Source: a virus
Length of the DNA: 36,320 nt
Virus record (IMG/VR): IMGVR_UViG_3300025154_002810
Coordinates: 1 to 36,320 of that record
Reading direction: 5' to 3' (one strand)
Shown: piece after piece, positions 25,436 through 33,701 of the stretch
Position numbering within the stretch: position 1 is the stretch's first letter
How the letters are laid out: every line of letters begins with the position of its first letter
Notes under the pieces: generated by a model
The model's input: the letters and a program-made list of their open reading frames with translations, nothing else
What the model was told of the DNA's origin: nothing
The model's database searches: none
Position numbers and translations under genes: made by a program

Positions 25436-25697
25436 CAAGAATCCCTCCAATCTGCTCTATGCTGTCAATCACGAATACCGCAAAGCATAACGCTTCCAGT
25501 TGCCGTTTCCGCTTTTCCTGCAATGGACGCAGTTTCTTTCCCGGTGCTTTTATTTCGATAAACGCCAGCCTCCCATCAGTGAGAAGCACAAGACGGTCGG
25601 GCATCCCATCATAATTTGTTGATGATATTTTCAATGCGATTCCGCCCATGCTTTTTACCTTTTTTGCAAGTTTTGTCTCTATTGCTTTTTCTCTCAT
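25416..25697 (-). CDS. VRR-NUC domain nuclease
   Basis: A 93-residue stand-alone VRR-NUC protein of the PD-(D/E)XK superfamily, related to structure-specific junction nucleases. Seen: an N-terminal helix (MREKAIETKLAKKVKSMGG), GMPDRLVLL with the catalytic Asp, and AFIEIKAPGKKL with the E-x-K pair, then the conserved QEKRKRQLEALCF helix. ATG at 25697 stands 8 nt after GGAGG and is preferred over the ATG at 25712. Confidence 0.92.
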   Translation of the reverse strand: MREKAIETKLAKKVKSMGGIALKISSTNYDGMPDRLVLLTDGRLAFIEIKAPGKKLRPLQEKRKRQLEALCFAVFVIDSIEQIGGILDEIRGT

Positions 25698-25729
25698 ATG
25701 CCGCGCCTCCATTATGCGATTTTTATATT

Positions 25730-25827
25730 GGGTGGAGGTCGTGGAGGTCGTTTCATAAAACTCTCTTTAGACTAATTTTTTTACTCCTAAAGAGACTTTT
25801 GGTATATGACCTCCACGACCTCCACCC
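25730..25827. repeat. 98-nt inverted repeat (long hairpin)
   Basis: Arms GGGTGGAGGTCGTGGAGGTC (25730-25749) and its exact complement (25808-25827), 20 bp without mismatch; a 7/7 internal loop; then a second stem of 14 bp with one mismatch (25757-25770 with 25787-25800, core CTCTTTAG/CTAAAGAG) and a T-rich 16-nt loop. Each outer arm holds a GTGGAGGTC direct repeat. It begins right after the primase stop codon and ends before the VRR-NUC ribosome site. It is not followed by a T run. Confidence 0.85.
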
Positions 25828-28101
25828 TCAGTTCAAAAAGTCCTCAAAATCACCGCAGTCAACCTTCAACCTGAGCCCGGTAATGAAGCGCCGGCCCTTA
25901 GGATTTATTTTCTGGAAGCCGGCGTTATCTAAAGCGGCGTAGAAATCTGTCGTACTGCGTACAAACTCATTTGTTTCGGCGCAATGAGTCCTATATGCAA
26001 CATAGAGGTCGCTGGACTTTTCTCGCAAACCCCCGCCAAGCTCACATTTCTCATCAAGGAAATGACCGAGCCAGTCATTTTCCTGTCTGTACGCCTCGAT
26101 TGCGTCACCAACACACTTTGGCAGGGGAATCTTGAAATTGATGTCAATAACCTTTTTCGCACCCTCGATAACCCATGCAAGAATGCTTTCGCCTGCGTTG
26201 GCATAAAGGTACTCGGCGTAATTCTTGATGTCACTTTTACCCTCAATCTTGGCGTTGAACGGAATGACAATCAGCCTGCGCCATATACCCGCGTCCGAAG
26301 CACCCACCTTTGGAAGATGGTTTGTGTATAGCACCAGCGTGTGGCAAGGCTTGAAGCTGAACGGGTCTTTATACTTTTTCTCCGCAAAAACATCGTCCGT
26401 GGAGCAGAGCTGCTTGACAACCGAGTTGTTCAAGCGTGTACCCTCCTGCAACTCCGCCGCAATCAACAGGCGTTTGCCATTGACCTCCGCCATCTCCGGC
26501 TTGATATTTCTGCGACACCCTACGGTGAGGGCATCAGCGGAGATGTTTCCGCTGTATAAGCCCATTACGCGGGATATGACATTCCAGAAGGTAGATTTAC
26601 CGTTACGCCCATCGCCGTAAGCAATTATAAGGGCTTCCAGAAACACCTTGCCGATAGCGGCAAGACCGCATACCATTTGCACATAGGCGATAAGAGTTTG
26701 GTCACCACCGAAAATGAGATTGATGGTGTCCTTCCAAAGTTTTTCACCTTTATCACCGGGCGAAACAGAGGTGATTTTCGTGATATAGTCCTCCGGGGAA
26801 TGTTCTCTTGCACCGTCCATACCTTTGCGAAGATCATAGGTGGCGGCAGGCGTACACAGAAGGAAACAATCCGTATCAAGGTCTCGCGGCGAGATTTCCA
26901 GCATCGGATGTGCTTCCCGCAGCGTCGCCGTGATGTTTTTCGACTCCCTGCGCTTGATGGCAAAGGACTGATATGCTTTCGCGGCAAGGAAAGCGGCGTA
27001 GGCTTCGGCCTGCTCATCATTGAACAGCGACTCGGCCTTACTCTTGGAAGTGGTGTCCAATATTTCCTGTGCGCCAACCTCCGAAAGTGTTTTTACAGCG
27101 GTCAGCAAGTCGCTGGTCGCCTCGTCCAGTTGGCGTCTGGTGAGTTCCTGCGCCACCGCCTGTGCGCCGGGTTCTGTTTCCTGCCAGTAGTTTTCGCTGT
27201 AGCGGATGTAATGGGTAGCCGGTGAATAGCGCAATTCGCTGCCGAAATACTTTGACAGCACCGTGGCCTGTCCGACATCGGAGAAATCCCCAGGCTTATA
27301 CGAAACATCGGCGTTGTACACCTCCGGCGACACATACCCGTCCTGCCGTTGTATGCGCTGATAAAAACTCCGTGCGCTGCGCCAGATGGTGGCAATCTCC
27401 TGTGCGTCCAGCGGCGGAGAACATTTCGCGGCTTCATCGCAGAAGCATTGATGCGCCTCCTCGGTATCCCCGTAACGCTTAAGGATGCGACCGGCGAATC
27501 GCGAGAGCGTGGCGTTCCGCCTTCCCTCGGCAATAACACGGGGTTGAGCGTTGTTCTCCATATCAGCATCGAAATCGTCATCCCGTAAAAAGGCGGTTAG
27601 GTTCATTGCGCCGGAATACATTTCAACCTCCGGATCGGAGGTGCCGAAGAAAAACCGCGCGGCGTCAAGCGCCTGGGTGTCAAAGAACGGAAAGATGCCG
27701 CAGACCAACTTTTTCATATCCGCATAAAGCCTTGCGTCGGAAACACGGTCGATGGGAAAGAGTACATGAAACTTGGGTCTTGCGGCTTTGCCGTTTTTCT
27801 CTTTCATATTGTTGCGACTGTAATGTACGGCGAAATCTACGCCGGGGAAAGCATCCGCAATATTGGCGGGAACCACCCAGTCAGCGGGCTCTTCCGAATG
27901 GTCGTTATCGCAGTCGACGGGAAGGCAGTCTGCACCGATGAAGTTTGCGCCGCTGCGGTAGCTGTTCTGGTACTCAGCGCTCACATAGTCGCATTTGACC
28001 GCTTCTTTCAGAGCGGCATCGTACGTAACATTTATCTTATTCGGATATAGGCAGTTCCCGCGATTGCCGATACAGTCGGCACGATATAGCGTGAACATCA
28101 T
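25828..28101 (-). CDS. Phage primase-helicase, P4/D5 type
   Basis: A 757-residue replication initiator. The N-terminal third looks like an archaeo-eukaryotic-type primase: PVDCDNDHSEEPADW with paired acidic residues, then RPKFHVLFPID and DAARFFFGTSDPEV. The middle contains the D5_N-type region, and the C-terminus is an SF3 helicase with Walker A GDGRNGKST near residues 490-498, Walker B LLIAAELQEGTRL and sensor LVLYTNHLPKV. It would open and prime phage DNA. ATG follows AGGAGG by 7 nt, and its start overlaps the next gene's stop by 4 bp. The long inverted repeat begins after its stop. Confidence 0.93.
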   Translation of the reverse strand: MMFTLYRADCIGNRGNCLYPNKINVTYDAALKEAVKCDYVSAEYQNSYRSGANFIGADCLPVDCDNDHSEEPADWVVPANIADAFPGVDFAVHYSRNNMKEKNGKAARPKFHVLFPIDRVSDARLYADMKKLVCGIFPFFDTQALDAARFFFGTSDPEVEMYSGAMNLTAFLRDDDFDADMENNAQPRVIAEGRRNATLSRFAGRILKRYGDTEEAHQCFCDEAAKCSPPLDAQEIATIWRSARSFYQRIQRQDGYVSPEVYNADVSYKPGDFSDVGQATVLSKYFGSELRYSPATHYIRYSENYWQETEPGAQAVAQELTRRQLDEATSDLLTAVKTLSEVGAQEILDTTSKSKAESLFNDEQAEAYAAFLAAKAYQSFAIKRRESKNITATLREAHPMLEISPRDLDTDCFLLCTPAATYDLRKGMDGAREHSPEDYITKITSVSPGDKGEKLWKDTINLIFGGDQTLIAYVQMVCGLAAIGKVFLEALIIAYGDGRNGKSTFWNVISRVMGLYSGNISADALTVGCRRNIKPEMAEVNGKRLLIAAELQEGTRLNNSVVKQLCSTDDVFAEKKYKDPFSFKPCHTLVLYTNHLPKVGASDAGIWRRLIVIPFNAKIEGKSDIKNYAEYLYANAGESILAWVIEGAKKVIDINFKIPLPKCVGDAIEAYRQENDWLGHFLDEKCELGGGLREKSSDLYVAYRTHCAETNEFVRSTTDFYAALDNAGFQKINPKGRRFITGLRLKVDCGDFEDFLN

Positions 28102-28523
28102 TTTTGAACCTCCTCACAACTTTCGGTAAAATAGCGCAAGCGGTAATTTTTCCACCGGGCGCGTTTGATTTCCGCTTCCATACCGGCAGAGATGCGTTCG
28201 CCGAATACCCAGACTTCGGAGCATTTGCTCATAAGAGCGTTGCCGAAGAAAAGACCCAACTTTCGCTCTGCGGGATCGGCGTCATTCATAAACTGCGGAA
28301 ACAGTAGATGCGGCGCGATTGGAATATAACCTTTGTCTACCGCAAATCGGCTGTATCCCTGCGCCGATTTTACGTTGTTTTCCGTATCTCCGGCATAGGG
28401 GGAGCAGATATACACAATGGGTCTGAACGCCCGAAGCGCACGTTCTTCTTTTTCGATGACGGTCATCGCTTCATAGGCGGTTGGGTCGTAATATCCCTCG
28501 GCGTTGTATTTGTCTATACTCAT
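28098..28523 (-). CDS. DUF4406-like / nucleoside deoxyribosyltransferase-fold protein
   Basis: A 141-residue protein. The segment IVYICSPYAGDTENNVKSAQGYSRFAVDKG and the end GNALMSKCSEVWVFGERISAGMEAEIKRA show the Rossmann-like pattern of DUF4406 and related deoxyribosyltransferase-fold proteins (here cited in parts: SPYAG, N, then SxGM with E). This group may act on nucleotides; the substrate is not known. It overlaps both neighbours by 4 bp in the replication operon. Confidence 0.75.
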   Translation of the reverse strand: MSIDKYNAEGYYDPTAYEAMTVIEKEERALRAFRPIVYICSPYAGDTENNVKSAQGYSRFAVDKGYIPIAPHLLFPQFMNDADPAERKLGLFFGNALMSKCSEVWVFGERISAGMEAEIKRARWKNYRLRYFTESCEEVQK

Positions 28524-29302
28524 TCCGCACCCCTCTCAATAACGGGCAGAATGCCGCGCTTGCTTTTGAGCAGGTCATAAAGAAACAGTCTGCCTTTTTG
28601 AGTCCAGTAAGTGTGCATAACGCTTCGGTCGGCGTCGATGGCGTGGGTGCGGGATTGCGTATAGCCCTGATTGGCATAATCCTGATACAAAAGCCATGTT
28701 TCACGCAGTTTGTACTGGATGCCGAGTTCGTGAAGCAGCTTGTTGAACGCGCGTCCGCTCATGCCGTAGTCCTTGGCAATCTGTGTAACGGGTACGGTGT
28801 TCTTGTTTTGAAGAATGAGATCATAATAGCTGGCTTTCGGCTGCATTTCGGCAATCTGCTGTTCCTGAATCGCTGCCGTGAGCTGTAACATTTTGGTACG
28901 TTCGCGCTCCGCTTTAAGTTCCTGCAATGCGGCGATAAGGATGTCCGGGTCTGCGAGAATTTCATCGGTAGCGTAAAGGCCGTGCTTACGAATGGAAGGA
29001 ATGACATCATGCGTAATCCATCTTTTGAATGCTCTCGCCTGCGGCTTGCGGCTGCCGAGAATGAGCGTGTACAAGCCGGGTTCGTTTACTAAATTATGCA
29101 TTTGCGCTCCGCCGCGCTGCCCTGAATGACCCTCAATTGAACTGAGGGTCATTTCGTCCTCGTCCAAACGCTCCAATGCCATAGTTGGGTTGCCGAGATC
29201 GAGCACCCGGCAAACATCGGCCGCAACAAACCACGGCTCTCCGTTTCTGTTTGCCGTGCGCACATCGCAGTCCTCGTAGCGATAAATTTGAATAGTGTCC
29301 AT
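28520..29302 (-). CDS. Phage antirepressor with BRO-N and KilA-C-type domains
   Basis: A 260-residue protein starting with ATG at 29302 behind CTGGAGG. The BRO-N domain covers about residues 5-110 (WFVAADVCRVLDLGNP, LVNEPGLYTLILGSRKPQA, FKRWITHDVIPSIRKHG). A helical linker (LQELKAERERTKMLQL) leads to a C-terminal KilAC/ANT-type domain (PVTQIAKDYGMSGRAFNKLL, LYDLLKSKRG). Such proteins can bind a repressor and release the lytic programme. Its ribosome site is complementary to the conserved block of leader element B just upstream, so its translation may be controlled there. Confidence 0.92.
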   Translation of the reverse strand: MDTIQIYRYEDCDVRTANRNGEPWFVAADVCRVLDLGNPTMALERLDEDEMTLSSIEGHSGQRGGAQMHNLVNEPGLYTLILGSRKPQARAFKRWITHDVIPSIRKHGLYATDEILADPDILIAALQELKAERERTKMLQLTAAIQEQQIAEMQPKASYYDLILQNKNTVPVTQIAKDYGMSGRAFNKLLHELGIQYKLRETWLLYQDYANQGYTQSRTHAIDADRSVMHTYWTQKGRLFLYDLLKSKRGILPVIERGAE

Positions 29303-29307
29303 AAAAA

Positions 29308-29380
29308 CCTCCAGCGAATTTATTAGGGGTAAAACCCCTTCAAAACTCACTGGAGGGAAATGTAGGTCTTGAACGAAAAG
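29308..29380 (-). promoter_or_regulatory. Leader element, copy B (possible SD-masking RNA)
   Basis: On the minus strand: TTTTCGTTCAA, 12 nt, CCTCCAGTG, a GGGGT/ACCCC small hairpin, then the CTGGAGG ribosome site of the antirepressor. CCTCCAG and CTGGAGG are exact complements over 7 bp. The element starts within a few bases of the DNA polymerase stop codon and has the same spacing as copies A and C. Confidence 0.6.
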
Positions 29381-29382
29381 AA

Positions 29383-31365
29383 TCAATCTTTTTTATAAAA
29401 ATCCGTCTCATAACCGTCGGCACGGAGTTTTAGCCCCTGCGCCCAAGGTGGAGTTCGGCTCATCTGTTTGCACACGGCATCGAGCGACATACGCCTGTCG
29501 GCTTCAATGACCAGTTCGTCGTGGATATGCATAGTAATAAAGCAATGGCGGAGCGTCTGCATTGCGTAGCAGAGAATATCGCGGGCTGTCGCCTGAACGA
29601 TGTTTTCCACGATTTTGGGACCGTAACTTTCGATGCGCTCCCATTTTTTCGTACCGCCGACGCCTTCATAGGTAATGCAGCCGCCGCCGAACCTATTTTC
29701 TCCGATGCGCGGTTTCACATAGGCGAGCCGTCTGCCGGACGGAAGTATAATAAAAAGCATCCCGCTCTGATATACAAAGCAGATGCCGTGCGTATCGGTC
29801 GCGGTTTTTTCCTTTACTGCTTTCATCGCGGCGCGGTCGACATCCCACCAGAAGCTCACAATGTTCGGATTGGACGAGCGCCAGGCCGACACGAGCGGCG
29901 GCAGCTCATCTTCGGTCAGCCCCATGTCCAGAGCACCCATTGCTTTGAGCGCACCTACGGAGCCGCCATAACCGAGGGCGAGTTCGGCAATTTTGCCTTT
30001 TTGCCGCAGATGCCCGTTCACGCCGTGTTTCTCCACGGGGACGCGAAACATCTGAGATGCGGACGCACAATAAATATCGCCGCCGCTTTCAAAAACTTTC
30101 TGCCGCCACTTTTCATCTGCAAACCACGCAATAACACGGGCTTCGATAGCGGAAAAGTCCGCCACTATAAACTTGCGTCCGGGCATCGGCACAAACGCCG
30201 TGCGTATCAGTTCCGACAGCACCTCCGGCACGGAGCCGTAGAGCATTTCCAGCGCATCAAAATCGCCGCCGCGCACAAGACAACGAGCCTGTTCCAAGTC
30301 TGGCAGATGATTCTGGGGCAGATTTTGCATTTGAATCAGTCTGCCAGCCCAGCGCCCGGTTCGGTTTGCACCGTAAAACTGGAACATACCGCGAGCGCGT
30401 CCGTCGGCGCAGACCGCGTTTTCCATCGTCTGATACTTTTTCACGGAGGATTTGGCAAGCTGCTGCCGGAGCGTCAACACATCACGCAATTCCGGCGGCG
30501 CTGTTTTCAAGAGTTCCACTACCGCCTTTTTACCGAGGGTATCCGTTTCCAGCCCCCGGTCGCAGAGCCACTGTTTCATTTGCATAACCGAATTGGGATT
30601 GTCCAGTTCGGTGAGGATCTGCATCATATTTGTCAGCTCGGAGCGGGAGCGCGTATCCATTGCGACGGCTTCTCTGACGAGCGTCATATCCAACGCCACG
30701 CCCCGGTCGTTTATTTCTTGGTCGAGATGGTATTCGTCCCATATGGAGTCCGGCACGGTAAACTTTGACAGTTTTTGCTGTATCGACATCTCCGTTTCTA
30801 CATCGCGTTTGTTATATGATTTGAAAGTATCCCATTTTTCCTTAGCGTGGATTGGCAGATTTCGTGTGCGCTGCCCGTTTGCGGCAGTGGGCTTGCAGGG
30901 TACGCAGAAATACCGAATGAGGTCTTTGCCTTCGGTCAGCTTCTGCTTTTCAAGACCAAGCACCGCGCCAACGCCTTCCAGCGAGAGCGGCAGTCCCATA
31001 TACGCCGACCACACCATCGTGCATCGCCACGCTTTAGGGTCAAGATAGTCACCAACTGTATCCTGAGGAATGCTGTAACCTGCGTTATCGAAACATCCGA
31101 TATCCTGTAGATACCGGGAAAGGCAGACCCTCTCGAACTGTGCGTTGAACGCCCATTTGACCACGTCGTTATCCATAAGAACTGTGAGAATGTACTCTGG
31201 GATGCTCTCACCGTTTGCAATATCGACCACCTGTACTTCACTGCCGTCAACGGAATATCCGAACAGCAGAATTTCAAAATCCGGCGCTTCCGTATAGCGG
31301 TAAACACCACATTTGGAGAGATCAATACTGCTGTAAGTTTCAATGTCTATGCTAAGTGATTTCAT
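29383..31365 (-). CDS. Family A DNA polymerase with 3'-5' exonuclease domain
   Basis: A 660-residue replicative polymerase. The exonuclease acidic residues appear in order: SIDIET (6-10), NAQFE, and YNKRDVE. The polymerase part carries motif A (VADFSAIEARVIAWF), motif B (RQKGKIAELALGYGG, with the usual Lys) and motif C (MHIHDELVIEA). There is no 5'-3' exonuclease domain, as is usual for phage family A enzymes. The stop is followed almost at once by leader element B. The small hairpin at 31395-31420 lies between it and the DUF2815 gene. Confidence 0.95.
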   Translation of the reverse strand: MKSLSIDIETYSSIDLSKCGVYRYTEAPDFEILLFGYSVDGSEVQVVDIANGESIPEYILTVLMDNDVVKWAFNAQFERVCLSRYLQDIGCFDNAGYSIPQDTVGDYLDPKAWRCTMVWSAYMGLPLSLEGVGAVLGLEKQKLTEGKDLIRYFCVPCKPTAANGQRTRNLPIHAKEKWDTFKSYNKRDVETEMSIQQKLSKFTVPDSIWDEYHLDQEINDRGVALDMTLVREAVAMDTRSRSELTNMMQILTELDNPNSVMQMKQWLCDRGLETDTLGKKAVVELLKTAPPELRDVLTLRQQLAKSSVKKYQTMENAVCADGRARGMFQFYGANRTGRWAGRLIQMQNLPQNHLPDLEQARCLVRGGDFDALEMLYGSVPEVLSELIRTAFVPMPGRKFIVADFSAIEARVIAWFADEKWRQKVFESGGDIYCASASQMFRVPVEKHGVNGHLRQKGKIAELALGYGGSVGALKAMGALDMGLTEDELPPLVSAWRSSNPNIVSFWWDVDRAAMKAVKEKTATDTHGICFVYQSGMLFIILPSGRRLAYVKPRIGENRFGGGCITYEGVGGTKKWERIESYGPKIVENIVQATARDILCYAMQTLRHCFITMHIHDELVIEADRRMSLDAVCKQMSRTPPWAQGLKLRADGYETDFYKKD

Positions 31366-31394
31366 AAATCAACCGTCCTTTCATAAACCCATAT

Positions 31395-31420
31395 AGGGTG
31401 GCAGATTGCTCCGCCACCCT
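31395..31420. other. Intergenic hairpin between DUF2815 and polymerase genes
   Basis: Perfect 8-bp stem AGGGTGGC/GCCACCCT with a 10-nt loop, in a 70-bp gap. No T run follows on the minus strand, so it is not a standard terminator. RNA processing or pausing is possible. Confidence 0.5.
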
Positions 31421-31435
31421 TCGGGTATCTGGTGT

Positions 31436-32008
31436 TTAGGCGAGAAAATCCTCGTCCTCGTCGGTTGTGAAATCGGACTCAGCACTGGCTCTGCCACCGA
31501 GCGGTTCGCCGTCGCGGATTTTCTGAAGATTATTCAGTCCACAAGCGATGCCCTTGTTGCCGTTTGAGTTGAAGGCGTAGAAGGAGATGCTCGCTCTGCC
31601 GTACACGCCGCTGTATACCTCGGAGCGGGTGAGAATCACGTTGCGGTCGGCGTCGACGACGCCGGGAGCGGTAGCGGAGTTCGCGTTGATGAAATAGGCG
31701 TTTGTGTAGGCGGGGTCATCCGGGCGTTCGGTATCACCATCGCGGAGCGGGGTCTTGATGGTGGCAAGAGGCGGCACGGACTTGCTGCTGCCTTTCAGTT
31801 TGGCTTCGCCCTCGTGGTATGCGGCTTCGATAGCCACTTTGATTTTCTGCACGGTGCGGGTATCGGTCTTGGGGATGATAAGGCTGACCGAGAATTTAGG
31901 CGTACCGCCGTTGATGGACTTTGCTTCCCAGATATTGGCGTAACTCCAACGGGTGTCGGTACCGGTGATAACCTTCATAGGATTGCTTGCTTTTTCTTTG
32001 ATAGACAT
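31436..32008 (-). CDS. DUF2815 ssDNA-binding protein
   Basis: A 190-residue protein with ATG at 32008 behind GAGGA. It matches the DUF2815 phage single-strand binding group: VITGTDTRWSYANIWEAKS near the start, FSVSLIIPKTDTRTVQKIK, NAYFINANSA, SEVYSGVYGRASISFYAFN and NKGIACGLNNLQKI. The acidic tail (SDFTTDEDEDFLA) is typical of SSB proteins, where it recruits partners. It follows the DUF2800 gene by 1 bp and precedes the polymerase. Confidence 0.9.
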   Translation of the reverse strand: MSIKEKASNPMKVITGTDTRWSYANIWEAKSINGGTPKFSVSLIIPKTDTRTVQKIKVAIEAAYHEGEAKLKGSSKSVPPLATIKTPLRDGDTERPDDPAYTNAYFINANSATAPGVVDADRNVILTRSEVYSGVYGRASISFYAFNSNGNKGIACGLNNLQKIRDGEPLGGRASAESDFTTDEDEDFLA

Positions 32009-32009
32009 A

Positions 32010-33143
32010 TTATTTGTCCTCCTCATAATCACTAAAATCTTGTTTTGCTGTGTTGATTGCCGGGCGTTTATCGCTCTCCGGCACGAGCGTCGGTTTGCCT
32101 TGCGGCTTTTCAATGTAATCGCCGAGGACTTCCTCAAAGCGTTTTTTACCGAGCAGCGAGGTCATGGAGGTAATGCCCAGAACCTTGCGCTCATAGGGAT
32201 CGAAGCCTGCCGCTGTAACGGTTTCAGCCACGACCACTTCATCTGTATATTTGCGATTGGAACGACCTTCGACCAGCTTCCAGCCGTGCCATTCCTTGCC
32301 GCCGACCGCTGTCTGCAGTGCGTAGTCTTTGATGTCGTTTGCCCAGGAGACCAGTTCATCGACGCGGCCGAGGATTTCTTCAACGTCCTCATCGGTGAGC
32401 AGCGGCGGCAGTTGGAAGTCAAATTTAGCAAGTTCCAGATTGTATTCCGCACGCTTGCGGCAGTCATGTTTCGCCTTGCAGAATTGGCACCAATTGCCGC
32501 ATTTGTAATCGCCGCCACCGGCATAGGCGAGTTCGGCGGCGGGCTTTAACGTATCTTCCGCCCATTGGTACAAATCGTCCTTTGACAGCGTGAAGGTGCT
32601 GACATTGGCACGGCGCGGTTGATAGATGGTCATACTGACCGTGTCGATGTCGTAGATGCCGTCGAAGATTTCCAGTGCGCCGAGCGCGTATAACATCATT
32701 TGAGGATTGTTTTCCGCTTCTACCAGAACGCCGAGCCCGTTTTTGTAGTCAATTATTCGGAGCGTCCCGTCAGTGATGATAATACAGTCGGCTGTTCCGA
32801 AGCCGCTCTCAACCCAACGAGAAAAGTTGACACGCTGCTCAATCAGCACAACCGGGTCAGCACAGGTTTGCTTTCCCGCTTCCACCAGTTCCAGCACATA
32901 GGAGGCATAGCCGTTTGCACAGTCCTCCATTTCCTCGCTGTAATATGAAAGCATCTCCGTAGGATCTTTCGCTTCCACGCCGAGCGCCGATTTCACCTTG
33001 AACTCGCAAAGACTGTGGGCGTCCGTGCCTTCGGCGGCGTAGCCGCTGCCCTTGTCCTCATAGCTCTCGCAGAGCCGTGCTGACGGCGGGCAGTTCAGCC
33101 AGCGGTGGGATGATGAAGCGGATAGAAGTGCGTGACTGCTCAT
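32010..33143 (-). CDS. DUF2800 RecB/Cas4-like nuclease protein
   Basis: A 377-residue protein with a PD-(D/E)XK-type core: GTDAH and SLCEFK near the N-terminus, GFGTADCIII with the Asp, LRIIDYKNG with the D-x-K pair, then a Cys cluster CGNWCQFCKAKHDC that fits an iron-sulfur or zinc site, as in AddB and Cas4. The C-terminal part is helical. With the SSB-like and polymerase genes it forms the standard replication/recombination block of Firmicute phages. It overlaps the upstream gene by 4 bp. Confidence 0.92.
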   Translation of the reverse strand: MSSHALLSASSSHRWLNCPPSARLCESYEDKGSGYAAEGTDAHSLCEFKVKSALGVEAKDPTEMLSYYSEEMEDCANGYASYVLELVEAGKQTCADPVVLIEQRVNFSRWVESGFGTADCIIITDGTLRIIDYKNGLGVLVEAENNPQMMLYALGALEIFDGIYDIDTVSMTIYQPRRANVSTFTLSKDDLYQWAEDTLKPAAELAYAGGGDYKCGNWCQFCKAKHDCRKRAEYNLELAKFDFQLPPLLTDEDVEEILGRVDELVSWANDIKDYALQTAVGGKEWHGWKLVEGRSNRKYTDEVVVAETVTAAGFDPYERKVLGITSMTSLLGKKRFEEVLGDYIEKPQGKPTLVPESDKRPAINTAKQDFSDYEEDK

Positions 33144-33448
33144 GCAAGTACCTCCGCCTCTTCAAGTAGGGCTTTGTAGTTAGCCGGGTCGATTTCCGAC
33201 AGCTTGCTTGCGCCGTATTTTTGGAGCAGAGAGCGAATCTGAGCGGTGTGTCCGTTGCGGGACTTGTCCGCCATGACAGCTCTGACCGCTTCCAGGGTAA
33301 TCGCTGGTTCTGCAGTGGGATTGGAAACATCCGCAGGCTCGTCATTGCTGCTGAACATTTCGGTGAAAGAATCGGCGATGCTGATAATGGTCTCCCCGCA
33401 TTTACGCAGTTCCGCAATCTCTGCGGCCAGTTCGCTCATTTTGCTCAT
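33140..33448 (-). CDS. Small hypothetical phage protein
   Basis: A 102-residue, mostly helical protein with ATG at 33448 behind AGGAGG. It begins MSKMSELAAEIAELRKCGE, followed by an acidic Ser-rich stretch and a helical end (AVRAVMADKSRNGHTAQIRSL, ALLEEAEVLA). Homologues are sometimes labelled rRNA biogenesis protein rrp5, which has no support here. It overlaps the DUF2800 gene by 4 bp. Confidence 0.8.
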   Translation of the reverse strand: MSKMSELAAEIAELRKCGETIISIADSFTEMFSSNDEPADVSNPTAEPAITLEAVRAVMADKSRNGHTAQIRSLLQKYGASKLSEIDPANYKALLEEAEVLA

Positions 33449-33605
33449 ATGGTTTTCCTCCTTCCATTGATTGGCTCTGCCCGGCAAGCATTGAGAGTTT
33501 TTTTGCCAGGCGCTTTGACACCACGCTGATAGCGGTAAGGACTCCGATTAACTCCTCATCCGGCACATTGCCGTGGGTGTCGTGTGTTTGAACGGTCTGA
33601 TTCAT
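33402..33605 (-). CDS. Small hypothetical protein under leader element C
   Basis: A 67-residue polar protein; ATG at 33605 lies 8 nt after AGGAGG. Seen: DEELIGVLTAISVVSKRLAKKLSML, a single amphipathic helix, then a Gly/Gln-rich basic tail. Its last 46 bp overlap the start of the next gene in another frame. Its ribosome site can pair with the CCTCC block of leader element C. No family recognised. Confidence 0.7.
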   Translation of the reverse strand: MNQTVQTHDTHGNVPDEELIGVLTAISVVSKRLAKKLSMLAGQSQSMEGGKPYEQNERTGRRDCGTA

Positions 33606-33613
33606 TACGTCTA

Positions 33614-33686
33614 CCTCCTGTCCGAGGGTGTATTGTTCTCCTCCCTCACTACCCACTGGAGGAAAGCGGTGGGTTTGAACGAAAAA
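33614..33686 (-). promoter_or_regulatory. Leader element, copy C (possible SD-masking RNA)
   Basis: On the minus strand: TTTTCGTTCAA, 12 nt, CCTCCAGTG, GGTAGTGAGGGAG, ending at the AGGAGG of the small gene that starts at 33605. It shares 21 consecutive bases with copy A around CCTCCAGTGGGTAGTGAGGG. It directly follows a terminator, as copy A does. Confidence 0.6.
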
Positions 33687-33701
33687 AATCAGAAAAAACA
33701 T

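Noticed and set aside
25730-25827. Retron or other reverse-transcriptase-linked RNA
   Set aside because: There is no reverse transcriptase or effector nearby; the neighbours are ordinary replication genes.
29521-30768. A 415-codon open frame on the plus strand
   Set aside because: It lies wholly opposite the DNA polymerase gene, which has all its motifs; the frame has no ribosome site and no recognisable domain. Similar antisense frames at 6958-7893 and 19666-20703 were left out for the same reason.
32009-32137. N-terminal extension of the DUF2815 gene
   Set aside because: It lies inside the upstream gene, has no ribosome site and is Arg/Ser-rich shadow sequence; ATG at 32008 with GAGGA is better. 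The same reasoning removed the extensions of the ParB-methyltransferase (21016-21198) and sigma-like (34239-34310) genes.
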